A DNA stretch of 32,802 bases, taken from assembly GCA_016282435.1 (NCBI GenBank), contig JAEEKN010000153.1, forward strand, positions 1 to 32,802, written 5' to 3'. The stretch is from Lachnospiraceae bacterium. GTDB lineage: Bacteria > Bacillota > Clostridia > Lachnospirales > Lachnospiraceae. Under the pieces are notes generated by a model that was not told the origin of the DNA, did no database searches, and saw only the letters and a list, made by a program, of their open reading frames with translations. The position numbers and the translations under genes were made by a program. This document shows, piece after piece, positions 26,193 through 32,802 of the stretch (position 1 is its first letter; each line of letters starts with the position of its first letter).

Positions 26193-26915
26193 ATGGCCGG
26201 ATCAGGAGAGAAGAATATTAGTCAGGCTATGACTAAGAGTTTGAAACAGATGCTGCATGAAGATAATGCGTATATGGTTTCTATCTTGAAGAAGATGAAG
26301 TCCACGACGTATGTGCAGCCCGGAGAGGTGCCGAATATCGATCTGTATATGGATCAGGTTACCAAATTTATGGATGAGCATCTTGAGAGCTCGAAGCGAC
26401 GCAGCGATGACAAGCTTCTCACCAAGACCATGATCAACAACTACACCAAGAATAACCTTCTCCCTTCTCCAAACAAGAAGAAGTATACGAAAGACCATAT
26501 GTATACGATGCTTTTCATATACTATCTGAAAAACGTTATGCCGATGGATGATACCCAGAGTGTTCTTCAGCCTCTGACCGATATGTTTTTCGGCGAAAAC
26601 GGTTCGATAGATATGGAAGCCATATATAGCGAGATATTCGATATAGAATATGGTCAGTCGTATTCGATCACCAGAGATGTTGTCAGGAAGTACAACAAAT
26701 CAAAGGAAAGCTTCTCGGAAGTCGAGGACGTAAAGGAGAGGGATTTCCTTCAGGCCTTCACTTTTATAGCGATGCTGTGTTTCGATGTATATATGAAGAA
26801 GACCATGATCGAGAAGATCATAGACGATAACTTCTCTATTTCGTCGGGCAAAAACAGTGAATCCTGTGAAAAGGAACAGGAAAGCAAACCCTCTGGTAAA
26901 TCAAAAAAGAAATAA
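26193..26915 (+). CDS. DUF1836 family protein, probable DNA-binding regulator
   Basis: 240 aa. The central part, with LTKTMINNYTKNNLLPSPNKKKYTKDHMYTM and the FIYYLKNVMPMDD helix, matches DUF1836, a Firmicute family with a MerR-like helix-turn-helix start and no established target. The C-terminus is a Lys/Ser/Glu tail. SD GAGAGGTGA precedes ATG 26193. It lies downstream of the 108-aa membrane protein in the same direction and before the Big_2 gene, separated from the latter by a promoter-like box and a hairpin. Its regulatory target cannot be read from the sequence. Confidence 0.85.
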   Translation: MAGSGEKNISQAMTKSLKQMLHEDNAYMVSILKKMKSTTYVQPGEVPNIDLYMDQVTKFMDEHLESSKRRSDDKLLTKTMINNYTKNNLLPSPNKKKYTKDHMYTMLFIYYLKNVMPMDDTQSVLQPLTDMFFGENGSIDMEAIYSEIFDIEYGQSYSITRDVVRKYNKSKESFSEVEDVKERDFLQAFTFIAMLCFDVYMKKTMIEKIIDDNFSISSGKNSESCEKEQESKPSGKSKKK

Positions 26916-26953
26916 GCGGAAACTGTAAAGTTTTTCGTAATATTTACCGATAA

Positions 26954-26959
26954 TATAAT
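26954..26959 (+). promoter_or_regulatory. -10 element for the Big_2 surface protein gene
   Basis: A perfect TATAAT; the -35 region 17 bp upstream is poor (TTTTTC). It lies upstream of the terminator-like hairpin, so a transcript from here would carry that hairpin in its leader. Confidence 0.4.
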
Positions 26960-26979
26960 TGGTGAATTGTAAGCAAACG

Positions 26980-27019
26980 GGTTTACTGTGCTTTAAAGCA
27001 CCGTAAACCTTTGTTTTTA
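26980..27019 (+). terminator. Terminator or attenuator just ahead of the Big_2 gene
   Basis: GGTTTAC (26980-26986) pairs with GTAAACC (27003-27009), and inside them GTGCT pairs with AGCAC around TTAA; TTTGTTTTT follows. It ends the DUF1836 transcript. The next start codon is only 18 nt after the U-run, which leaves no room for a promoter in between. Confidence 0.85.
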
Positions 27020-27036
27020 TATATGAGAGGTATACT

Positions 27037-30000
27037 ATGAGGAAAAGATTAAGTAAAATAATAATATTCCTATCTCTGGCGGTATTAATTTCCGCATCGT
27101 TTGGCATATACAGAGCTACGGCTGCCGATGAGTATACATTTACGTTTTATCTGGGCGGTGACAAGGATGTTGAGAACGGCGGAGTTGTCAACTACTCACA
27201 GCTGAGTAAAAACATAGATGATGTCATCGACGGACTCGAAGACCAGACCATCAGACTTTTCCTCAGAAGTAATAATCCTCTGCCGGAAGGCATCACTGTT
27301 GACTGGGAAGTAGTAGACAGCAAGATTATTACCATAAAAGAAACGGATGCCGCTACCATGAGCTGTACCCTGAATATCATGGGTCCCGGATATTCAGGTC
27401 TGTTTGCGAATATTACCACACCCGATAAAAAGGTGTATTCTGCTTATTGTACTATATATGTACCTCTTGAATGGTCGGATAATGAAGCTACGAGGAACCT
27501 TGTAGCCAACAATATTTTTGCGAAGGATAATGCTGATAAATACGGTCTGATTTTTGCGCACGACGAGGATTCCGACAGCAAGAACAAGGTAAATAACTAT
27601 ACGGTTCAGCTGTATACTCCCGATTCCACCGATCATCCGAACCGTTACCATTACTTAAGAAAACTAAAATATATCACATACAGTTATAAGGAAGACAATC
27701 CGGATACTCCGGATGTCAACGAGTATGCATTACCCAGCGTTCCGAGTGATGTAACAGCAGAGGAACTCGGAAGCTGTGTGGCCGCTATCGAGTGGTTCAG
27801 TTCCAACACTGACGTAGCGGAAGTTGACTCAAAATCAGGTATAGTCACGGCTAAATCCGCCGGATTCACTACGATTACTGCAGCTACCACCACTTCGGAG
27901 AAAAATGACGATCCGAAGTCAGGTTCGATGATATCCTATGATGTAGTCGTAGTTCCCGAAGCCAGCGTCAGTGGCATAGAACCCAATAAACACTGTAGTA
28001 TAGAGGATCCCGAGGCCATAGCCAAAAACATGTCGGCTGTGACACTTATCACCAATGCACGTCTTGCAAATACCCTAGAATGGCGTGTGTTCAGAGGTGA
28101 CGTAATCTCGGCGAATACCGATATCACAAAGGACTTAAAAGACGATATCTCCGTAAGTGATACGGACGGAACGATGACCCTGAACAATCTGAAGGCCGGT
28201 GTATATACGATCACCGCAGTTCAGATAAAAAACAAGGAAAAGGCCACGACCACACCTACATATGATGTTGTGACCACAAATATCAATTTTATTTCCTATC
28301 ATGTTATCGTACCTATACAGTTCCCACCTTCGGATATAATACTGAGCTATTATAACCAGAACATTTACGATTCGTTTGACCTTCTCGCTAACTCGAATCT
28401 GCCACAGGGACTTTTCAGATTTACTTCCAAGGATACGAATATAGCCAAAGTAGGACCGGAGAACGGTATGATCGATGCGACCGGAGAAGGAACCACACAG
28501 GTGACCATCTCCTTGCAGGATCCCGATAAATTTAAAACACTGTACGGTTCCTATTATGATAAAGTAGATAAAGTAAATTATGACCTGAACGTAAAAGAAG
28601 ACAAGATAGTCAATGTCAGCGTTTTTGACGGTATAGCGATAAACTCCTCGAACGCCACCATGACACTGGGTTCCACTCTGCAGCTGTCTCTTACGGCACC
28701 GAGCCCCTATGAGGGTAAGGTTTACTGGGAGACCACCGACAAATCGATAGCATCGGTTGATGATTCGGGTCTGGTTACGGCAAACAAGGTCGGCGAAGCA
28801 GTTATCACCGCCAGAATAGTTGTAGGAAGCGGTGTATCGAAGAGAGCGCAGTGTAAGGTAAAAGTAGTTACCACCATCAATTCCATAAAGCTGGTGGCAA
28901 ATTCAGACGTGGTATCGGTGGATGAAAACCTCACCATCACAGCAGAGATCACGCCCAAGCTGAATGATGTGGCACTCAAGTGGACATCTTCGGATATGAA
29001 GGTAGCTACCATAGTAGATCAGAGTGCGCTTTCCGTAACCATCAAAGGTCTGAAACAGGGTACTACGGTCATCACAGCTGTCAACCCCGATAACGGTGTG
29101 GTCGGAACCATGATGATAAAGGTTACATCCGCCATAGAGAAGATAGAACTGTCTGACACGGAAGTAGTCATATCGAAATCCGCGGGATTTTATCAGCTGT
29201 ACGCAAAATGTACACCGGAACTCCCCGAAAATGAGAAGCTTACCTGGACCAGTACGGATACTAAAGTCATAACCGTAGATCAGAATGGTAAAGTATCCAT
29301 AGTAAAACCCGGTAATGCTATTATAAACGTAGTAACAGAAAACGGTAAGATGGCCACATGTAAGTTCACCATACTTCAGGGTATGGAGGCTATCCAGCTC
29401 GATGAGACAAACCTTGTCATGTATGTCGGTGATACATACAGAATGACATATACGGTAAAGCCTGCCACGACGTCGGACCCGACTCTTAAGTGGACCAGTA
29501 ACGATCCAAAGATTGTTACTGTTGACAACACGGGATTCTTTACCGCGAAGAATACGGGTTCAACCATAGTTACCGTTCAGGCGATGGACGGATCGGGTAT
29601 ATTTACCACGTGTACGGTTACCGTATACAGGAATGCATCGGATATCAAGGTCGATGTTACCTCACTGACTTTGAATGTAGGAGAGTCATATCAGCTGAAT
29701 GCTATCCCGAATCCTGCGGATTCCACGGATACACTTTTGTATGAATCAAGTAATACCAAAGTAGCGACAGTATCTGTTACAGGTAAGATCACTGCAAAGA
29801 GCAAGGGAAGCTGTATCGTGTTTGTCAGAACCGATGCCGGAGCTTCAAACTATGTAAATGTTACTGTCACCCAGCAGGTTACGGGCATAAAGGTCACGCC
29901 TGCCAGTGCCGAGATCTATGTCGGGGAATCCATGGAACTGACCGTGGATATCACGCCGAAAAATGCATCGGACAAAGAGGTGACGTGGGTAAGTAATGAT

Positions 30001-31098
30001 AAATCCGTATGTACGGTAGATGAAAACGGTAAGATCACCGGTGTGTCCGGTGGTTCGACCATAGTAAAATGTACTTCCCTCGACGGTGATTTTATGTCCT
30101 TCTGTTTTGTAAACGTTACGGAAAAAGTAACGCTTATAACAGTGGAGGAAAGCGCAGAGGTCGGCGTAGGAAAAAAATTAAAGCTCAACGCCACAGTATC
30201 GGGGCAGAAGGCCACCAATAAAGATGTAAAATGGGCGAGCAGCAATAAAAAAGTATGTAAGGTATCAAAGAAGGGTGTTATAAAGGGTGTAAAATCAGGT
30301 ACCTGTACCATCCGTGTAAAGGCTGCGGACGGCAGCGGAGTATATGCGGACTGTGAAGTAAGAGTCATAAAAGCTACAGACTCCATATCACTCTCTGCCA
30401 CATATGTGGAGCTGATCCAGGGCAGGAGCATTAAACTAAAGGCTACCACGAATCCGAAGAAGGTAACATATGCTCCGGTATGGAGTACGGACAACGATAA
30501 CGTGGCTATAGTCAGCAAAAAAGGAAAGGTTACGGCACTTAAACCCGGTGACTGTGTCATCAAATGTACCTCGGGAGACAATTCAGAAGTATATGCTGTA
30601 TGTTATGTGCATGTTACGGCACCGGTAAATATTTCGAGCATCAACTTCTCTGAGGAAGCCATGGTAATGGTGGCAGGAGAGCAGCTGTCGGTACAGTATT
30701 CCGTAACGCCTTCGAACTATACAGAATCCTTCAGCTGGGCATCAGATAATCCTGCCATAGCATCTGTGGACCAGAACGGCAAGGTTACAGCCAGAAAGAT
30801 AGGAACGGCGAGAGTAACGGCTCTGTCCAAGTCGGGCAAGAAAGCTACGATAGAGGTATATGTAGTCGGGATCAGCAAGACCAAGATTACGCTTCATCAG
30901 TATGAAAGCACGAAGATCAATCTGCAGCTCGACGGTGTCGGAGCAGGCAAGATAGATGTGAGATGGGATACTGACAACCAGAGTATCGCCGAGATAGCAA
31001 ACGGTAAAGTAACAGGCAAAGCACTCGGTACCACCACCGTATATGCTATAGTAAACGGAAGGTATCTGGCATGTACCGTTAAAGTCATAAAGAATTAG
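27037..31098 (+). CDS. Large surface protein with tandem Big_2 (Ig-like) domains (1353 aa)
   Basis: A signal peptide (about 1-30, ending ATAADE) is followed by a divergent N-terminal region and then about ten to twelve bacterial Ig-like group 2 repeats of about 80 residues. A typical unit reads I-x-L...VGxxxxL...P...xxxWxSxDxxVxTVDxxGxVTAxxxGxxxIT. The repeats fill about residues 510-1353 and run to the very C-terminus, with degenerate ones before that. Such proteins act as adhesins or wall-bound scaffolds. No LPxTG, SLH, lipobox or membrane anchor is seen. SD GAGAGG lies 7 nt before ATG 27037. Expression may be limited by the hairpin/U-run directly upstream. Confidence 0.93.
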   Translation: MRKRLSKIIIFLSLAVLISASFGIYRATAADEYTFTFYLGGDKDVENGGVVNYSQLSKNIDDVIDGLEDQTIRLFLRSNNPLPEGITVDWEVVDSKIITIKETDAATMSCTLNIMGPGYSGLFANITTPDKKVYSAYCTIYVPLEWSDNEATRNLVANNIFAKDNADKYGLIFAHDEDSDSKNKVNNYTVQLYTPDSTDHPNRYHYLRKLKYITYSYKEDNPDTPDVNEYALPSVPSDVTAEELGSCVAAIEWFSSNTDVAEVDSKSGIVTAKSAGFTTITAATTTSEKNDDPKSGSMISYDVVVVPEASVSGIEPNKHCSIEDPEAIAKNMSAVTLITNARLANTLEWRVFRGDVISANTDITKDLKDDISVSDTDGTMTLNNLKAGVYTITAVQIKNKEKATTTPTYDVVTTNINFISYHVIVPIQFPPSDIILSYYNQNIYDSFDLLANSNLPQGLFRFTSKDTNIAKVGPENGMIDATGEGTTQVTISLQDPDKFKTLYGSYYDKVDKVNYDLNVKEDKIVNVSVFDGIAINSSNATMTLGSTLQLSLTAPSPYEGKVYWETTDKSIASVDDSGLVTANKVGEAVITARIVVGSGVSKRAQCKVKVVTTINSIKLVANSDVVSVDENLTITAEITPKLNDVALKWTSSDMKVATIVDQSALSVTIKGLKQGTTVITAVNPDNGVVGTMMIKVTSAIEKIELSDTEVVISKSAGFYQLYAKCTPELPENEKLTWTSTDTKVITVDQNGKVSIVKPGNAIINVVTENGKMATCKFTILQGMEAIQLDETNLVMYVGDTYRMTYTVKPATTSDPTLKWTSNDPKIVTVDNTGFFTAKNTGSTIVTVQAMDGSGIFTTCTVTVYRNASDIKVDVTSLTLNVGESYQLNAIPNPADSTDTLLYESSNTKVATVSVTGKITAKSKGSCIVFVRTDAGASNYVNVTVTQQVTGIKVTPASAEIYVGESMELTVDITPKNASDKEVTWVSNDKSVCTVDENGKITGVSGGSTIVKCTSLDGDFMSFCFVNVTEKVTLITVEESAEVGVGKKLKLNATVSGQKATNKDVKWASSNKKVCKVSKKGVIKGVKSGTCTIRVKAADGSGVYADCEVRVIKATDSISLSATYVELIQGRSIKLKATTNPKKVTYAPVWSTDNDNVAIVSKKGKVTALKPGDCVIKCTSGDNSEVYAVCYVHVTAPVNISSINFSEEAMVMVAGEQLSVQYSVTPSNYTESFSWASDNPAIASVDQNGKVTARKIGTARVTALSKSGKKATIEVYVVGISKTKITLHQYESTKINLQLDGVGAGKIDVRWDTDNQSIAEIANGKVTGKALGTTTVYAIVNGRYLACTVKVIKN

Positions 31099-31155
31099 AC
31101 AGCTTAAGAAGCATCCGGACGATGGATAATTTATTTAGCTGATTAGAAAATTTTA

Positions 31156-31197
31156 GGGGACGGTTCAGTGATGTGAACCGTCCCCTTGTTGTTATTT
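31156..31197. terminator. Bidirectional intrinsic terminator
   Basis: GGGGACGGTTCA (31156-31167) and TGAACCGTCCCC (31174-31185) form a perfect 12-bp stem with a GTGATG loop, followed by TTGTTGTTATTTT and preceded by AAAATTTT. It ends both the Big_2 gene and the convergent zinc-ribbon gene. Confidence 0.93.
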
Positions 31198-32138
31198 TAT
31201 TCTGCAAAATACTTGTTATAAAAATCATCTACCAGACTGTCCACATAGTCTTCGTCAAGTTTTCCGAAGCATCTCTCGATGGCGGTCTTCATGGCAGCGG
31301 TTCTGTCGAGATAAAGTATCTCTTCACTGGTACCGTCTTCTCCTGAGAGCCTGCCTTCAGTCATGATGCTTGCATGGCTCTCAATCCATTCATTGAGCTC
31401 TTTGGTGAGCTTCTCCTCATCGGCCGAATTGGAACTGGCTTTTTTTGAACGCTTAAATGAACCAATGCCTACACCTATGCTCGCTATGGAAAGAGCACCG
31501 AGAACACCCAGTGTCATATAGTTCTGATACAGAAGTTCCATGACTCCGAAAAGGTTCAGTAAGGTAAAGACAAGCATTGCGACGCCTACAATGGTGAAGG
31601 TATATCCTGTGGATTTATATTCGTTCGCTTTTTCGGCCTGGGATTCATAGACGCCTGCAGGCTTGTATGCCTGTTGTTTAACAAATGTGGCAAATTGCTG
31701 CTTTAACTCTTCCTCGGATACGCCCGCTGCTTTCAGCTTTTCAAGGTCTTCAAGACTGTTTATCTGTATGGAATTCCTGATTTCTCCGTTTTCGTCAGTG
31801 TCGAGTTCAACTTTTAGCTTATCATCCCTCTCTTTGGGAGCTATGTTTGAACTTTCAACGGAAAGAAATGCCTTGTATTCAACAGTCGCTTTTTTAGCGT
31901 TATCTTCGTCAACAAGTATGGCATATGCTTTATCTTCGGGGATAAATTTCGATTCGGATTCAATCCCCTGGAATTTCAGATAGTCCATGAACTTGGCTAC
32001 AGCGGCTTCGTTCTGTATGTAGCAGAGTTCTACTTTTTCTTTTGTTTCATCAAGAGCGGCTACAAGTTTGGCCTTACAGTCGGCACATACCGTTATTCCC
32101 TCTCGGTATTCTGTTTTACAGTTGGGACACCATGGCAT
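31197..32138 (-). CDS. Zinc-ribbon membrane protein of unknown function (313 aa)
   Basis: The N-terminus MPWCPNCKTEYREGITVCADC is a four-Cys zinc ribbon (residues 4-21). Residues about 35-90 (ELCYIQNEAAVAKFMDYLKFQGI...) resemble the ferredoxin-like DUF2007 type of fold. A charged stretch with ITVL-like helices follows, then two membrane segments (about 185-205 and 210-230), then an acidic helical tail (YVDSLVDDFYNKYFAE). No catalytic motif is visible. The start ATG 32138 has GAGGA 9 nt upstream on the minus strand. Its leader contains three copies of a 12-bp motif able to form alternative hairpins. It shares the zinc-ribbon plus membrane plan with the protein at 5862-7274 but not the TPRs. 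Confidence 0.82.
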   Translation of the reverse strand: MPWCPNCKTEYREGITVCADCKAKLVAALDETKEKVELCYIQNEAAVAKFMDYLKFQGIESESKFIPEDKAYAILVDEDNAKKATVEYKAFLSVESSNIAPKERDDKLKVELDTDENGEIRNSIQINSLEDLEKLKAAGVSEEELKQQFATFVKQQAYKPAGVYESQAEKANEYKSTGYTFTIVGVAMLVFTLLNLFGVMELLYQNYMTLGVLGALSIASIGVGIGSFKRSKKASSNSADEEKLTKELNEWIESHASIMTEGRLSGEDGTSEEILYLDRTAAMKTAIERCFGKLDEDYVDSLVDDFYNKYFAE

Positions 32139-32159
32139 GGCGTATAATCCTCGCTTTCT

Positions 32160-32277
32160 CGGTTTTTAGACTTTTTACCTTAACTAATGACGGATTGCTT
32201 CTTTTCGGTGTTTGGGCGGTAAAAAGTCTTAAATCCTTTTCGAGCAAGCTCGAACGGTTTTTAGTCTTTTTACCTTA
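32160..32277 (-). repeat. Three-copy motif leader able to form alternative hairpins
   Basis: The plus strand has two 23-bp direct copies differing at one base (32160-32182 and 32255-32277), each containing CTTTTTACC. Between them lies an inverted copy, GGTAAAAAGTCT (32218-32229). The inverted copy is perfectly complementary over 12 bp to the first (32168-32179) and has one mismatch to the last (32263-32274). A 7-bp hairpin TTCGAGC/GCTCGAA (32239-32254) sits between the inverted and last copies. The last copy starts at the predicted transcription start of the zinc-ribbon gene and the first lies next to its SD. Confidence 0.75.
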
Positions 32278-32279
32278 GT

Positions 32280-32308
32280 ATCATAATATATTTTACGGGA
32301 TTTTTCAA
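32280..32308 (-). promoter_or_regulatory. Promoter of the zinc-ribbon membrane protein gene
   Basis: On the minus strand TTGAAA (32308-32303), a 17-bp spacer and TATGAT (32285-32280). Transcription would start near 32273, at the edge of the motif copy 32263-32274. Confidence 0.7.
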
Positions 32309-32327
32309 TATAAAAATAAAATTCTAT

Positions 32328-32355
32328 TTGAAATATCGTCTTTTTATGGTAAGAT
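32328..32355 (+). promoter_or_regulatory. Promoter for the element and radical SAM gene
   Basis: TTGAAA (32328-32333), a 16-bp spacer and TAAGAT (32350-32355). Transcription from here would include the full multi-hairpin element. Confidence 0.6.
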
Positions 32356-32417
32356 AAATAAAATGCTTTTCCGACCGGGAAGGCAGTATGTAAAGTTACT
32401 GACAAAGTCGTTGCTAA

Positions 32418-32572
32418 TATAACAAAACAGAAGATATCCCCCACCTCTTAGCGTAGCGAAGGTGGGGGGAGATCTTCGTTTCAGGCGGAGTTCAAGCCCC
32501 GACTGAAATGAGATGCGAAGCATCGTTTTGTTACCGAGGAAACGCTGAAGGCGTTTTCGAGGTGACTTTGAC
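32418..32572 (+). ncRNA. Long form of the repeated multi-hairpin element (candidate structured RNA)
   Basis: Hairpin I (32430-32477): GAAGAT/ATCTTC and TCCCCCACCT/AGGTGGGGGGA with one bulge. Hairpin II (32479-32508): TTTCAG/CTGAAA plus CGG/CCG. Hairpin III (32512-32524): GATGC-GAA-GCATC. Hairpin IV (32530-32566): GTTACC/GGTGAC enclosing GAAACGC/GCGTTTTC. AACAAAAC (32421-32428) can pair with GTTTTGTT (32525-32532) to enclose I-III; this overlaps hairpin IV by three bases, so the two are exclusive. Both ends recur at 14189-14265. There are no terminal inverted repeats. It could be a cis-regulatory leader, a small RNA or a non-autonomous mobile repeat. Confidence 0.65.
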
Positions 32573-32802
32573 GAAAAATTTAGAAAAAGGATATTATATA
32601 AGAAAACTTGCTTTATCTGACGAGATACTGATGAGTGTGGACAAATCCGCACGTTACATAGGACATGAAGTAAATGCTCTCTGGAAGGACCCGGATACGG
32701 TGGACATACGCTTCTGCATGTGTTTCCTCGATGTGTATGAAGTCGGCATGTCTCACATAGGAATACAGATCTTTTACGAGATGTTTAACAGAAGACCCGA
32801 TA
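32568..32802 (+). CDS. Radical SAM protein with B12-binding-type N-terminus, TIGR03960-like (3' end cut off)
   Basis: The visible part, RKLALSDEILMSVDKSARYIGHEVN... and CFLDVYEVGMSHIGIQIFYEMFNRRPD, matches the start of the TIGR03960 radical SAM family, whose Cys motif would lie beyond the window. Members usually begin with Met directly before the R-K-L-type residues; here that codon is ATA (32598), although AAAAAGG sits 7 nt upstream of it. In-frame standard starts lie inside the repeated element: TTG 32568 (GAGGTGA just upstream), GTG 32562 and ATG 32508 (no SD). I chose TTG 32568, and the start is uncertain. The frame is open back through the element, so repeat-derived residues may be fused to the protein. 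The exact reaction of the family is not established. Confidence 0.8.
   Translation, partial: MTKNLEKGYYIRKLALSDEILMSVDKSARYIGHEVNALWKDPDTVDIRFCMCFLDVYEVGMSHIGIQIFYEMFNRRPD

Larger units (their letters stand above)
32139..32567. other. 429-bp gene-free region with two leaders
   Basis: It holds the three-copy motif leader of the minus-strand zinc-ribbon gene, its promoter, a plus-strand promoter and the long form of the repeated hairpin element. Reading frames seen on either strand here are not supported by SD sites or by any recognisable family. Confidence 0.8.

Noticed and set aside
28600-31098. Repeated DNA in the Big_2 gene as a tandem repeat array
   Set aside because: The repeats are diverged protein domains of about 80 residues; no near-identical DNA units were seen by eye.
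32344-32652. Open reading frame of 102 codons on the minus strand across the repeated element
   Set aside because: It runs through GC-rich hairpins, has no SD and matches no family I know; it is a by-product of the structured repeat.

Overview
The window reads as a stretch of chromosome from an anaerobic, low-to-mid GC Firmicute, most likely a Lachnospiraceae member of the Butyrivibrio type. The support is the mix of families: DUF5688, DUF1836, a DUF6273 receptor kinase, CotH and Big_2 surface proteins, a short-form ProS, and a tRNA gene without an encoded CCA. I see no phage, integrase, transposase or CRISPR array. Family names come from recognising motifs by eye; no database search was run.

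Layout, left to right. (1) 3-7274, plus strand: the 3' part of a membrane-anchored Ser/Thr kinase with an extracellular DUF6273 domain, then metK, proS, a 62-aa protein and a zinc-ribbon/TPR membrane protein. (2) 7298-12175, minus: a 1625-aa sensor made of a degenerate kinase, an AAA ATPase, TPR-like helices, GAF and GGDEF. (3) 12309-14142: tRNA-Pro(CGG), a DUF5688 gene whose Shine-Dalgarno sits in a hairpin, and a convergent secreted NTF2-like protein. (4) 14410-17565, plus: hflX and a CotH-family lipoprotein. (5) 17620-18588, minus: a MraY-type transferase. (6) 18862-22707, plus: two tandem paralogous secreted proteins of unknown function. (7) 22774-26915: pcrA (minus) flanked by two small single-TM proteins with Asp-rich tails, then a DUF1836 regulator. 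(8) 27037-31098, plus: a 1353-aa Big_2 surface protein behind a hairpin/U-run leader. (9) 31197-32138, minus: a zinc-ribbon membrane protein behind a leader with three copies of one motif. (10) 32418-32802: a multi-hairpin element running into the start of a radical SAM gene.

The common themes are envelope and surface functions (CotH, MraY, Big_2, secreted paralogs, kinase receptor) and signalling (two kinase-fold proteins, one probably dead but tied to c-di-GMP synthesis). Housekeeping genes (metK, proS, hflX, pcrA) are interspersed.

The most unusual content is non-coding. A long (about 155 bp) and a short (about 77 bp) form of one element each lie immediately upstream of, and in the same orientation as, an unrelated gene. 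They share both ends but differ inside. The long form folds on paper into several hairpins with competing pairings, and it appears to supply the translation start of the radical SAM gene. Other leaders (12427-12452, 26980-27019, 32160-32277) also look able to control expression through RNA structure.
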